In this document: in pieces, positions 10,560 through 21,817 of the stretch | How positions within the stretch are numbered: the first letter of the stretch is position 1 | Layout of the letters: every line of letters begins with the position of its first letter | NCBI GenBank assembly: GCA_030844895.1 | Contig: CM061223.1 | Location: 15,077,994-15,141,993 of the forward strand | Length of the DNA: 64,000 nucleotides | DNA from: Ambrosia x helenae | Lineage: Eukaryota > Streptophyta > Magnoliopsida > Asterales > Asteraceae | Direction: 5' to 3' | Program-made: the position numbers and the translations under genes | Notes under the pieces: model-generated | What the model was told of the DNA's origin: nothing | The model's database searches: none | The model's input: only the letters and a program-made list of their open reading frames with translations

Positions 10560-11760
10560 ATAATGGTAACCATTACAACTATTTCTTATCTTTAAATTAT
10601 GATTTCCTAATATATTTAAAATATAACAATTAATAATTTTGGTTGTAACTTTCTCAAATTAATTACAAGTAAAAACTAAAATTTTAAATAGTAGAATTTG
10701 AAATTATAGATTTCTGTTAAACTTTAAAAATATTTGAATACTAAATGTTTTATTTAAATATTTAATCTCAAAAATTTGAATTTAAGATTTATGATAACAT
10801 TTAGATTTAATTAACACATTAAAAATATTTAATTCAAATGTTTGAATGATTTGAATCTTTTAAATTTTGATTTCTAGAAATTGAATTGATAGATTTCAAT
10901 TAAACTTTATAAATATTCAAATATTAAATGTTCTATTTAAGTATATAATTTCATATTTTGATATCTAGAGTTTTAATTTTTAAATTTTTTTAACCTTATA
11001 AAAATTTTAAATTTTTTATAATAATGGTAACAATAAGACTTAATTATATCATTTAATTCAAATTTTGAATTATTTGAATATTTTAAAAAAAATTAAACTT
11101 TGAATTTAAATTAATAATTGTAACAATTAATCCAACTATGACCATTAAAATAGAGATATTATAATTAGAGATTTCCTAATATATTTAAAAGTTAACAAAT
11201 AATAGTTTTGATTATAAACTTCACCAATTAGTTAGAAGTTAACATTCAAATTTTTCAGTTAAAATTTATATTTATTCAAATATTAAATGTTCTATTTAAG
11301 TATATAATTTCATATTTCATTATCTATAATATAAATTTTAAAATTTTGTTAACATTATAAAAATTCTAAATTTTGAATTCTAGATAATAATAGTAACAAT
11401 TAGACTTAATTATAGCATTTAATTCGAATTTTGAATGATTTGAATATTTAAAAAAATTTCAAACTTTTGAAGTTAAGTTAATAATTGTAACAAACAATCC
11501 TACAATTAACATTAAAATAGAGATATACTAATTAGATATTTCCTAATATATTTAAATTTTAACAAATAATAGTTTTAGTTATAAATTCTCAAATTAGTTA
11601 TAAGTTAAAATTCAAATTTTGAAAACAAGAATTTGAATTGATAGATTTCAGTTAAACTTTATTAATATTCATATATTAAATGTTCTATTTAAGTATATAA
11701 TTTCATATTTTAATATCTATAATGGTAACAATTAAACTTAATTATAACATTTACTTCGAA
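10560..11760 (+). repeat. Degenerate tandem repeats of about 360-570 bp inside the Helitron
   Basis: TTTCCTAATATATTTAAA recurs at about 10602, 11171 and 11539. A longer motif, AAATGTTCTATTTAAGTATATAATTTCA in part, recurs at about 10928, 11288 and 11681. Upstream, units of about 245 bp (10070-10440) repeat GGTAATCAATTAAATANCGAATT. The repeats are highly AT-rich and non-coding. Confidence 0.6.
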
Positions 11761-11841
11761 TTTTGAATGATCTGACTCAAACGGTGTCTTACTTTTAACA
11801 TTTTACCAGAAATATTTTTCACTACTATTTATTTTTTACTA

Positions 11842-12131
11842 GATAATACTCCTCAAATACCATCTGATAACAAGATTCCAGTGAAGTTCCAAAAGCGTCA
11901 ATTCCCAATATCCGTATGTTTCGCAATGACCGTCAATAAAAGCCAAGGATAGTCTATATCGAAGGTTGGATTGTATTTAAGATACCACGTATCTCACATA
12001 GCCAACTTTATGTCACATTGTCAAGAGTTAAAAGTAGAGCAGGGGTGAAATTACTTATACTTGATGGTGATGTGAATGTGAAAACTAAAACCAGAAATGT
12101 GGTGTATAAAGAAATATTTAGTGATATTTGA
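11842..12131 (+). pseudogene. Helitron RepHel helicase C-terminus, broken
   Basis: The first frame reads DNTPQIPSDNKIPVKFQKRQ and then FAMTVNKSQG, matching helicase motif V of Pif1-like Helitron proteins. It then hits TAG at 11950-11952. The downstream part is in another frame: SHSQLYVTLSRVKSRAGVKL (motif VI region) ending YKEIFSDI and TGA at 12129-12131. One premature stop and at least one frameshift separate it from function. It is homologous to 3731-3895. Confidence 0.85.
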
Positions 12132-12253
12132 ATAAAATTTGTATTCGTTGTTATACTTTAATACAATATTTCTACTGTATTTTTCTTATACGTTATAATT
12201 CCCTAAATAGATGTACGTTGGTGAACCGCGTGTACACGCGGGCTAAAATCTAG

Positions 12254-12609
12254 TAAAAGAACAAACAAAATCAGAGGATTGATAAACTTTGTGGTGTGTG
12301 TCAATGGGCTACAGTTGGTCCAAGCCACACGCGTGCATGGTTGAACGTTTTTACTTCTACTTTTCGTTGGTTTAACAGTTTCGCCGCAAAGTGCGGCTCC
12401 AACGCCCCCTTCAACAAACATGTTCGATATAACGTTTCAACGTTACTTTTTTCACAAGGGAGCTTAGTGCTAGTTTTAATTAAATAATATGCATCATACA
12501 ACACATTTTATTTTAAATAGTTATTTGTTTTTAAATTACACAAAATGTTAGAAAGAGGATAAAGGAGTGATCGGAACGCATATTCAATATTTTTCTTCGT
12601 TTATGCTTA
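12254..12609. other. Unassigned flank
   Basis: Short ORFs on both strands overlap around 12200-12500 with no recognisable motif, and I do not call a gene. A palindrome-like GCCGCAAAGTGCGGC lies near 12382-12396. Confidence 0.4.
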
Positions 12610-13303
12610 TCAAACATGACAATACATCAAATTCAATTCGTTTTGCTTAATATTAATATAGGGTTATGATTAAATACACAGTGAAAGAAAAATATAAAGT
12701 TGTAGGAAGGGTATTAAACGGACTCCGATTGAACTCATTTAAGCGGCATTGGAATCGTCTTATCGAACCCTACGACGTTAGTTTTTAGGTCTTCGTTTTT
12801 TGGGGTTTTAGCTTGTAGTTTTTAGAATATGCGTTATATCATTGTGTATTTTATGTACCATTGTGTCTTTTTCTTATTTTCATCATTGTGTCTTTTTTCT
12901 TCAGCATTGTGCTATATTTTTCGGTACCGTGTTATATTTTGTGGCTCATTGTGTCATATTTCATGATCTATTGTGTTTTTTGTATCCTTCTCACCCTTCT
13001 CATTATTTGTATCCTTTGTAGAATAACTAAACCCAATCTAATCCTTGCCAGCCTTATGATACAAGCATTTTATTGAAATAAAAACTGAATGTTTTTCATA
13101 CCATTACAAATTTTTTGTTGTTAGTGAAACTTACTTGTCAAGTATGCATTTTATTGGCAAAAAATATTATTTTTCATAAAGTTATGATATACAATACAAA
13201 TGACTATATGGAGAAGAATTTAGAGCTTAGTGGTCTACTTAAGTCAAAAGGTAAGGCTGTGTTTACATTTACAAAATTATTGAGTTGATAAAATGGACAT
13301 AAT
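12610..13303 (-). repeat. Inverted duplication, arm 2
   Basis: Reverse complement of 4866-5107 joined to 6891-6971, interrupted by a MITE-like insert (12659-13034). It lacks the hAT and SINE-like insertions seen in arm 1, and arm 1 lacks this MITE, so each arm dates and delimits the insertions in the other. Confidence 0.8.
12659..13034. mobile_element. MITE-like insertion (about 375 bp)
   Basis: Present in arm 2 but absent from arm 1, where ATTAAT runs directly into CTAATCC. The ends are GGGTTATGATT and, reverse-complemented, GGGTTTAGTTA, and AAT may be duplicated at both sides. It contains several copies of CATTGTGT spaced about 20-25 bp (12838-12980). The superfamily is not determined. Confidence 0.5.
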
Positions 13304-13439
13304 TCTTTATTCGTGTTGAATGGATCCTCATCGGCCCGTTAATACCTTTATTCTGTTGTTGAATTTTTATATAAAAATACATATGTTTAGGATAATTATA
13401 TAAAGTAATAATCAATGTTTTCATTAAGTATGACTAATT

Positions 13440-14272
13440 CCCTAACTTATTTCCATTGTGTAATGTTAAAGAGCCCAAGGTCGTGCACTGTTATAGAAAG
13501 CTGAATAATATCATTTGGTGGGACATCCCGTGGTCTAGACTTCCATCTTCAACAATAGAACATGATGAGGCGAGCAGGTTATGGCTTCTTATTAACGCGC
13601 AGAAAATTTCAGGTTCCGTTGATGTCTGGAGGTGGGTAAAACATAATGGACTGGGTGAGTTTTCGGTGAAGTTGGTCCGGTTGGAGCTGCAGAATTTGCA
13701 GTCGTCTGCAGGTCCAAATACCAGCTTCTTTTGGAGCAAGATTGCGATCCCAAAGGTAAACTGCTTTGTTTGGAGGGCCGTGGAGAACAGGATACCTACA
13801 ACAGAAACTCTTTCTTATAGAGGCATTCAAGTTGGGGATGGTCTTTGTGGTAGATGCAGACTTGAACCTGAAACGACTGAACACATTTTTTTTTAGAGTG
13901 TGTATGGGCTAGATCTGTATGGTGGAATGTGTTTGATTGGTTGAAGTTTCGGGGTGCGGCTCAATACTCATCTCTAAATCAGCTTCTTCAAGACGTCCGG
14001 GCGATGCAAGCAAGTTCCAGAAAGATAGAGGTGATTTATGCAGTCATTTTATTGGTTGTATGGAAACTTTGGTTGGCGAGAAATAAAAAGGTTTTTTCGG
14101 ATGTGAACTTGGCGACACCTTTGATAGTTGAAGATATTAAAGGCGAATCATATTGGTGGATGATCAACCGGGCGAAAATTGAGGATCTGGATAAAACGAC
14201 GTGGTGAAGCTTTTCCTATTTCGATAACGGATAAGGAATGAGGCTGGCTACACTTGTGGACGAAGAGGAATT
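13440..14272 (+). mobile_element. LINE (L1-like), 5' part of a split copy
   Basis: Truncated LINE split by LTR element D; the sequence reads directly from ...GAGGAATT (14272) into GGTCCGGC (44754). The other half ends in a short poly(A) at 44902-44909. The 5' boundary is approximate: GACTAA near 13432 and after the poly(A) could be a target duplication. Confidence 0.75.
13456..14207 (+). pseudogene. L1-like LINE ORF2, C-terminal zinc-binding region
   Basis: The reading frame contains the plant LINE zf-RVT region: WSKIAIPKVNCFVWRAVENR, then IPTTETLSYRGI, then CGRCRLEPETTEHIFF, where the Cys/His residues of the zinc-binding domain are visible. A frameshift at a run of nine T (13886-13894) causes a stop at 13896. 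The homologous continuation (ECVWARSVWWNVFDWLKF...) is in another frame and ends at TGA after DKTTW. Only the end of ORF2 is left, so this is a 5'-truncated copy, the normal fate of LINE insertions. Its 3' UTR is cut at 14272 by element D and resumes at 44754. Confidence 0.85.
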
Positions 14273-16740
14273 TGTCACACCCCAACCGATGGCAGAAACA
14301 TCGAGGTGAGACTTGTGATAGATTGTTCAAAGACTTCATAACACTAAATTGTGACAATAGATTAAAATAGATATCATTTGTATCTAAGATGCAACAAGTT
14401 TACAATTCGTTCACAAGAAAAATACAACATAAACATGAAGTAAAATAAAGATTGTTTCGTTTGTTTCTAAGGCTGAATCCTAAGTGATATTTCTTGTATC
14501 ATCTCATCAAGCTTTTTCCTGCAACATGTATAAAATATCCGTCAACACATAAAGCATTGGTGAACATACTAGTTTTGGCTTACATACATAATATTTAGAA
14601 TGATTTACTCGAATCTCATACTATAGCATTGCACATACATACCATACAAAGAACATAACTCAAACCCGCGAGTACCACTGCATATACCTAACATATTCAT
14701 GTTAGGTCCGTTTCTTTCTTAACAATGACCCATAAAGGGGGCGGGGTGCTACTCCTATAGCGCTATACATGTTAAGTGGGCTAATAATAGTTAATGAATT
14801 ATGTTTAAGTATCAAGAATCGTAAGCACGACAAATAGCATATAAGTATGATTAATAGATTGAGCATGATACATGTTGAGCCCCAAAGAATAAAGAATAAA
14901 AGGGGACAAGTATGAACTCACCTTCGCTTATCGAGTAAAATGCTAGCGTTGCGGGTGTATACGAGGCGAATCCCAAAGACTCAACCTAATGTTTCAAGTA
15001 TTCGAATTAAGTGTTTGAGCTTAAAAGAGTCTAAGTTTTCTAGGATTAGGCATTAGGGTTTCTAGACTAAATTGGGAAAATTGGGTTTTCGAAATAAGTT
15101 TGATTTGAAACTGATTAATTGATTTAAATATATTTTGAGTAATTAATAAATTGCATGAATATAAACTAGTGTGAAATTTGATATGACATATTTATGTAAG
15201 TCCGCTATAACTAAATGTTTAAAGATTTGGAATAATAATTTAGTTATTAATTTCTTTAGAAATTAATTTGATGTATTGTATTTTAATTATAAATAAAATG
15301 TAAGACATGATAGTATGAATGAATGGTATATAAAATTGAGCTTTTTAGAAGTATAATATTCTGGAGTATTTATAATGATTTTATAAACTCTAAAATATTT
15401 ATTTAATATTTTTAAATGAATATAAGTGTCGTAAATGTAATAATTCCGATTTAATTCGTATAAAATTTATGAAAGTACGATTTTTTTTATAGAAACATGT
15501 TGAACTGATGTATAATGCTGGAAAAGAATTTTATAAAGTATTTTCTGTTTTTATTTTAATAAAAACAGATTTATTCTCTTTAATAATAAATAACTTGATT
15601 AAAATACCAAAATAATATTTAAATGTTATGTTTTCTGGAATAATAATTTTCACAGGCTCTCATATGATAAAAGAATTTAAATAAAAATTTTGGGCTTTTG
15701 AATCACTCAAATTGGATTTATAATGAATTTATTATGAATTAAACAAGAAAAATATATTAAATATATAAGATAATATATTTTCTGGAAATAAAAATACAAA
15801 TAATGATATTTATAGTAAAAATATTATTGTGTAAAAATTTGGGAATTTTTAGACTCCAAATGGTATTTTAAATAAATAAAAGAATGATTAAATGAATAAT
15901 TATATAACTAAAAGAATTAAAACCAAAAATAAAAAAAATTGCTTGTGAAGGTGGATGAGGGTCGAACCCAGGACCTATCTGTTTAAAACACACATACTAA
16001 CCAACTGAGCTGCACATTATACTTGATTAAGAATCTGTTCTGATTATATAAAAAAACATACTAAAACGAACCAGGTTCCCATATTAATAACTAGAACCCT
16101 AACCCCAAACCTAAATTTAATTAACGATCTACAAGCCACGGCAAGGAACGATTGTATAGGGCTATTGTAGAGCATCAAAATTCGAACAAAATCATGTGAA
16201 ATAATTAAGCTAACCTGGACGAATCGATGTGCAAATGCTCGATGAAAGAAACGCAGACCCAATACCTAAATCTGTCAATTGAAGCTCGATTGCTTGATGT
16301 TTTAAGGGGCTTTTGATGCAGAATGGGTCGAAAATCATTTGTGAACAAAACCTAGGCTTTAATTTATGTAAAGGTGTCGTGGTAATAAAAGCCAACGCGT
16401 GGGGTTCGTGACTCGAGGTGGGTTTCGATAATTGCAGCATTTAGCAGGCCTAATGACGCGTGGGAAGGATTGTGGAACGTGCCCCTCGATCCCAACAAGT
16501 GTCTCCCTGGCTGGATTAACAAATGGTGATGGTTTCGATGTTCAATTGCTCGATTTTCGAAGTGGATGATGAACCGGGTCGGGTTTTTGACCCGTTTTGC
16601 AATCCGGTTTGTATCGGTTGGATTCGATATGAGTTTTTAATAAGTTCCGATCAGGTTTCAAGTTTTTCGGGTAACGTAATATGTGAATTCGTTTACATTC
16701 GGTTACATATTTGTATATGTTAACAAAAATGAGTTTTTTT
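14273..16740 (-). repeat. Element D 3' LTR, main part
   Basis: Reverse-orientation LTR starting TGTCACACCCCAACC and nearly identical to 42103-44562, with about 35 substitutions by eye over 2.46 kb. Its remaining 145 bp lie at 37934-38078 because element E and everything nested in it inserted at a poly(T) run. The duplication GAATT (14268-14272) matches 44749-44753. Confidence 0.9.
15958..16014 (-). repeat. tRNA-like segment inside LTR D
   Basis: On the minus strand it reads GTGCAGCTCAGTTGGTTAG (A-box) and then, about 30 nt later, TCCTGGGTTCGACCC (B-box). The anticodon-arm region is the palindromic TGTTTTAAACA. No clean acceptor stem is visible. It is also present in the other LTR (43788-43844). 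It looks like a tRNA pseudogene or SINE head captured by an ancestral LTR, not a working tRNA. Confidence 0.55.
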
Positions 16741-17209
16741 TTATAAAAATTTTACAACCTAAACCAATTTACAGAAAAACGTGCAGCGGAAATACCAACA
16801 AAAAAAATTATTTCTTTTAAAAACAACCTTGGATGTTTATAACCCAAAACTACTAAACATTTTAGGTATTACATCTTTTAAATATGTTCTATCACATTAA
16901 ACATGACCCATCTATATCACGTTATAGGGTCGTGTCCTCGTACAATCCGCCTCCTTGCTCGATCTCCATCCTTTCCTTACTCTATAGGGTAGACAAGACA
17001 ACCTGCGATCACCAAATAACCGTTTCGTTAGTTCACTTAGTGACTTAATACACACTACTCAAAATGCGGAGATAATATCCATAGATACTCCATGATCTCG
17101 TTCCAACGCCTTTTTGGAAGTTCGGGAGTGGTACCCCGAGCTGATCATACAAGTCTCATGCATTCACACTTACATACCTGCATCTTCCTTACCATTCACA
17201 TAACAAGGT

Positions 17210-17410
17210 TAATAACCCCACAATTCATACAAATATACAATTTCCTCAATACCCCACAATACATACAAGCATACAATTCCCTCATATAACCTACTTTACA
17301 TACAAGCATACAATTCCCTCATATAACTTACTTTACCTACAAGCATACAATACCCTCGTATAACCCCACAATACATACAAGCATACAATTCCCTCATATA
17401 ACCTACTTTA
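17210..17410 (+). repeat. Tandem repeat of about 35-40 bp in element E
   Basis: Four to five units of CATACAAGCATACAATTCCC followed by TCATATAACCTACTTTA. Two central units are almost identical and the outer ones are degenerate. Confidence 0.8.
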
Positions 17411-17632
17411 CCCGTCATGTTACTCTTCCTTCGCCAATCTCTAAGACAAATGTGACGTTTCCAATCCTCTACTCAATCTACATATAATTATCAACCCTTA
17501 CATACATGAAGCTCTCTCTCAAACCCGAGCATGAGTACACATATGTACTATAAATGAGGTTTGGAGTTGCTTGGGCAAGGTACGGAAGCATAAACAAGCT
17601 GAAAAATCAACATCCAAGGCCGAAGGAGGATT

Positions 17633-17773
17633 TGGCGTAGGGTACGCCAAAAGTGGCGTAGCCTACGCCACTTGCATAGGCAAGGAGGGACAGGATGGCG
17701 TAGGACAGAGGGAAATGGCGTAGGCAAACTGGGTGTGGCGTAGCCTACGCCAAAACTGGCGTAGGATACGCCA
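17633..17773. repeat. Array of 17-bp palindromes TGGCGTA...TACGCCA
   Basis: Four palindromes at 17633-17649, 17654-17670, 17736-17752 and 17757-17773, with varying centres (GGG, GCC, GCC, GGA), plus two half sites near 17696 and 17716. They are non-coding and lie within the LTR-like element E. Confidence 0.8.
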
Positions 17774-17919
17774 ACAGCAGATTTTGCTCAACGCTTCCCT
17801 TTTTCAAGCCATTCCTTTCACGCCATTCTTACCCACAATTCCCGACATTCTAGCAGCTCATTGACTAACTCTCCCACCCATTATTCCCCACATACCATGA
17901 TCAAGTCTCGGATCGAATG

Positions 17920-18320
17920 TGTGACACCCGGCAAATTCTGGTTAACAACGTTGTCTAGATGAAAGTCTACCTTAGCGAGTCACGCGTATACTGTACTTAA
18001 CTGGGTTAGTTAAGTCGTGTTATGGTTCGGGAACTATCGGTTTAGTATAGAAGATCATTGGATGTTGGTCTAGAGGTTCATTAGATGTCAGTCCTTAACC
18101 AAGTGTACAAATGGTGACGATTCGTAGAATCGTCAGGGCATACGGAACATACGAGTCTCGAGTCCCGGGAATTTGGTGAACGAGTGTGAATATGTTTGTT
18201 TGCAACTGTTATGTGTTTACAATCATTATGTGACTTGTCGGTATGTGAAAATGTGTTAACATATGTTAAAACGGGGTTTAACGCGCAAAATACATCGAAC
18301 CAACCCCTATAGGCGATTAG
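17920..18320 (+). repeat. Element B left LTR, first part
   Basis: Matches 33546-33946 with few differences. It is interrupted by element C after ATTAG and continues at 25950. Confidence 0.9.
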
Positions 18321-18762
18321 TGTAACACCGCGTGATTTTCACTTTTCATATATTTTAAATGCTATATTTAACAAATTCTAAGTTCGCCTTTATTCGTTTC
18401 GTTTAGGTTACTCCTACCAATTCTTGACGGGTCGTCATTATAATTTATCCTATTCAATTTGAGCGTTATTACAAGGAACTTATTTAGTTAAAATCTTAAT
18501 ATATACTTATTATTAATAAAACATATATATATATATAATAATAATAATACTTAAAAAAAAAACCTTAATGTGAAAAAAAAGATTTGACTTTAGTCAAATA
18601 TGATTACACAATTACAAAAAAATATAAGTCGTACGTTTTTTTTGTATTATTTTGATTTTATTTTTATTTTTTCTTTTTTTTGATATATCCCCACTAATTA
18701 ACTTCTAACCATCTTAATTAATTCATTAAATACCCAACCTCTTCACCCCAACTATAAATACA

Positions 18763-18770
18763 CCACTCCT
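18763..18770 (+). promoter_or_regulatory. TATA box of LTR C
   Basis: TATAAATA followed by pyrimidine-rich sequence, about 720 bp upstream of the donor-like site. The same box is at 24535-24542 in the right LTR. Confidence 0.6.
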
Positions 18771-19488
18771 ACCCATTCTAACACTTGCTCATTTCTAAAT
18801 CCTCTCTAACCTCTCAAGAATTCTCTCAAGAATAAGTGAGTTTCTCACTTCACCTTCAACCTTTCTTCTACTTTCTTCACTCTCCTCTTCTTCAAACCCT
18901 TTGAGGAAACCTCTAGGACCTCTCTCCTATTTGCCATGGCAAATAAACATGAGTAGGGCACCAATTTGAGGCCTCAAATGTGGTCATCTTCTATTATCTT
19001 TTATGCACTAAGTTGTTAATGATACCAACCAAGTTCACCAACAACTCAATGATGGAGGGACTTGTGTTATGGTTTATGGTTGACAAAAGGAAGGCCAAGG
19101 CTCATCCAAACTAAGTCACCATACCCTACTTCCTAAGTATATTATATAAATACTAAATTATATAAACTCTACTAATTTATTAACTCGGAAAGGTTTGTGG
19201 ATACATCCCTACCTTATCAATGCTTGACTCTCATAACCATCCGAATCACCTCTATGGTGGTTTGTGTTTTGGTTCGCCTAAAAGGCTTGCTTGACTCTTA
19301 TGACCATCCGAATCACCTTCATGGTGGTTTGTGTTTTGGTTCGCCTAAAAGGCTTGCTTGACTCTCTTGAATCTATAACCTAAACTCGAATCTAAGACCC
19401 TTTATTTTTTTTATTCTAGTTAACCAAGGCTAAGGAACTAATCCCCCAAGACTCATTCTTTTGGAATCTTGCTAAAACGCACCCAAAG

Positions 19489-19916
19489 GTGAGTTCATAC
19501 TTGTCCCCCTTTTATTCTTTATTCTTTGGGGCTCAACATGTATCACTATCAAAACTCAAACGATTTTAAACTCTACAATCTATTATGCTTAGTCTAAAGT
19601 CTATCATATTCTAAATTCTATCATGCGCAATCTAAAGTCTATTATATGCTTGTACGCTATGCTATGTAGAATTATTTACTCTAACATACAAATGTTCATA
19701 TAGTTGACAACCCACCTTGCATGTATAGCGCTATAGGATTGGCTATCCGCCCCCTACATGGGTCATGTTAAGCAAAATTCTTCGTGGCTAGTCGCCGTTT
19801 GTATGGTTCTCTTGCATATGCCTATAAGCAAAACTTTATTATACTATGTATGTATGTCAAAACTAGTATGCTCACCAATGCTTTATGTGTTGACGGATAT
19901 TTTATACATGTTGCAG
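19489..19916 (+). other. Intron-like segment inside LTR C
   Basis: Donor CCAAAG/GTGAGTTCATAC; branch-like TTGAC 23 nt before acceptor ACATGTTGCAG/GAAAT. Repeated in the right LTR at 25270-25697. Equivalent sites occur in A, B and D. Confidence 0.55.
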
Positions 19917-20162
19917 GAAATATTTATTCAGGACATTCAAGAAAACTACTTAGGATTGGACATAGAAACTCACTCTAGTTCAAATTATCATATTCTTGTT
20001 GTTGTATTTTTCGTTATATGAACTACTTGTTTTCTATTTTTAGACAATAAATGAAATTCTATCTTTAAACTATATTGTCACAAAATCTAGTGTCATGAAA
20101 TCTTTGAACAATCTACCACTAAGTCTCACCTCGATGATTCCGCCATCGGTTGGGGTGTGACA

Positions 20163-20180
20163 GATTGGTATCAGAGCCAT
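20163..20180 (+). other. Primer-binding site, element C
   Basis: TGGTATCAGAGC at 20166-20177, complementary to initiator tRNA-Met, three bases after the LTR. Confidence 0.9.
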
Positions 20181-20382
20181 AACTATAGGGAATTAGGAAA
20201 AATTGCCATGTTTGACCTAGACTATAGTTAAGTACCTTTTTGACCATTTCTTTTATCATGCTTAATATACTTGTTCTCCCTATCTTGCTTCTACTTTATT
20301 CCTTTGGTCTTAAAATTTTACCTATCTATTTGGTGGATTATTCTACACTCGAAGACGCTCGTATATCACAAACGAAAGAAAA

Positions 20383-20631
20383 TCACCGAAATAGGCGTGA
20401 AACCCTCACTTTGGTGATCACTTTCAATCCGCGTAAATTCTTTGTGTTTTTGAAACTACACCAAGATAGGAGTGATATCCTCACCTTGGTGGAAATTTCA
20501 CAATTCTCATTCTAGTGGACACTTACCAATCGAAGGTTAGAATTAATTTTCTTACCATGTTGGACAAAGTGTACAAACCACACTCAAAGAAACGACCTCG
20601 CTAAGATAGGAGTGAAATCCGCAACTTAGCG
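20383..20631 (+). repeat. Leader hairpin array, element C
   Basis: Three 33-35 nt hairpins at 20383-20417, 20459-20491 and 20599-20631, with a shared loop core TAGGAGTGANATCC (TAGGCGTGAAACCC in the first). Stems are TCACC.../GGTGA, CACCAAG/CTTGGTG and CGCTAAG/CTTAGCG. The last two differ by paired changes that keep pairing. A weaker unit lies at about 20526-20566. It sits between the primer-binding site and gag. Confidence 0.75.
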
Positions 20632-20705
20632 ACTAGTTTCAATCCTAGATATTTTATTTTAAATCTCGCCAAAGTCTCAAATTTACTAATGACAAGAAAC
20701 ATGTA

Positions 20706-20785
20706 GTAACTGGAAGGGTGAATACCGTTAACCGAATGTTTCGGCGAGAGTATTTCCACCTATTAGGCCAAAGCATGTTTTCAAA
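20706..20785 (+). other. Conserved leader block, element C
   Basis: Begins CTGGAAGGGTGAATACCG and ends AGGCCAAAGCATGTTTTC. It is almost identical to D 41154-41230 (minus strand), and its ends match A 2213-2352. It directly follows the hairpin array in both C and D. Confidence 0.65.
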
Positions 20786-21323
20786 CTCAAAGGTAAATTT
20801 GAACCACTTTGGTTAGTCTTAGTTCCGTTCCGGAACACTCCAATTGCTTGCATAAAACAAGCCTCTCTTTTATGCTAATACTACTTTCAATTATGTTTTC
20901 ATGCTATGTTTTCATTATATATTCGATTTATTTCACTCGCATACAATCTCAAGACTCGCATTACAAGCTACTCTCACAATCTCCAAACAATAATAATATT
21001 CGCAAACCAAGATAAATCAAAACTCCTTTATGTTAAATAAGTGCATTATACTTGCTTATACATACGTGTTATGCTATTTTAACAATGTGAAACTTGCGTC
21101 CTATACGTGTAACTAGAGCTTGCATACTAAGTCTATGAGAACAACTTAAACTTTTGTATATATATATATATATATATATATTGTACCAACTTTACGATCT
21201 AGTGAAACCTTACTCAAAAGCTTTCATTGTTAATCAAAATTCTAATAACTCCTTTCCTAAATTCAAAAGTCACCTTACTAAAAAAAACGCTTATGCAAAT
21301 TTTCATATGTATGATTCTCGTAG

Positions 21324-21817
21324 ATGTCTTCCCGTCTCAACAGCATCGATCTCAACCAACTGGCGAGTCTTATTGCCCAAGAATTAGTCAAGATTCTCCC
21401 TAACCTAGAGATGCCAACAAACCCAATTCCGAACCCCAACGATACCATCCAAGAAAGCACAAACCATGTAGATACTAAACCTACTACCCATACCCCTACC
21501 AAACACACGAAAAAGGGTAACCGAAAACGCAAAAACCTCAAACAAAACCACACTTCGACAACTCCTAAGACTCCGAATTCCAATAAAAAAAGCAATACCG
21601 TGGAACTTTTCCGCTATGCAACAGTTGTAAATATCACCATCCCACTCACACCCAATGTCACATATGCGCTAACTGTGATGCGTATGGTCATTTAGCCAAA
21701 ACATGTCGCCACGCCACTAAACCTACTAGTACCACCTCATTCACTAAAGACAATGGATATGCTCCGAGTGCAACGACCCAACCCATGAAACCAGCCAATG
21801 CCCAAGACTTGCCATAG
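21324..21817 (+). pseudogene. Gag-like nucleocapsid remnant, element C
   Basis: ATG 21324 opens MSSRLNSIDLNQLASLIAQ, followed by a Thr/Lys/Asn-rich stretch, and reads on to 21695. The zinc-binding part is in another frame from about 21611: LCNSCKYHHPTHTQCHICAN and then the CCHC knuckle CANCDAYGHLAKTC, ending at TAG 21815-21817. This layout parallels the gag of element A. A frameshift near 21600 therefore breaks it, or the two parts are joined by frameshifting. No capsid-size gag domain and no pol follow. Confidence 0.65.

Larger units (their letters stand above)
7612..12253 (+). mobile_element. Helitron, non-autonomous (4.64 kb)
   Basis: The 5' end TCTATACAACTAATATATG follows a host A. The 3' end is a perfect 16-nt palindromic hairpin CCGCGTGTACACGCGG (12226-12241), then 8 nt, then CTAG (12250-12253) followed by host T. 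There is no target duplication, as expected for Helitrons. The interior is AT-rich: 7850-9900 has exon and intron-like junctions (TACAG/G..., GTAAGT) and 9900-11760 is repetitive. Only the helicase C-terminus survives (11842-12131), so the Rep and most helicase domains are gone. Confidence 0.85.
16741..17919 (-). mobile_element. Element E: solo-LTR-like insertion, left part
   Basis: Sequence present in the left LTR of D but absent from the right LTR of D. It continues at 36197-37933 after removing element B. The right end, read on the minus strand, is TGTAACGCCCCAAAATGCG, a typical LTR start. The left end near AAAATTTTACAACC is decayed. There is no coding sequence, and the combined length is about 2.9 kb. 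Confidence 0.65.
18321..20162 (+). repeat. Element C left LTR (1842 bp)
   Basis: TGTAACACCG to GGGGTGTGACA. TATA box TATAAATA at 18763-18770. Palindrome TATAGCGCTATA near 19726, intron-like signals 19489-19916, terminal hairpin CGATG...CATCGG. A 60-bp motif around GGTTTGTGTTTTGGTTCGCC is duplicated in tandem (19210-19365). Confidence 0.93.

Noticed and set aside
4866..13303. Terminal inverted repeats of a Mutator-like element
   Set aside because: No 9-11 bp duplication found outside the arms and no transposase between them.
15958..16014. A functional tRNA gene on the minus strand
   Set aside because: A- and B-boxes are present, but no matching acceptor stem and a self-complementary anticodon arm; it lies within an LTR in two copies.
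17210..17410. Satellite DNA or CRISPR-like repeat
   Set aside because: Only four to five units in one LTR-like element; a local tandem duplication is enough.
19758..20021. 87-codon ORF in LTR C (also 25539-25802)
   Set aside because: It is duplicated only because the LTR is, and crosses the intron-like acceptor; no protein features.
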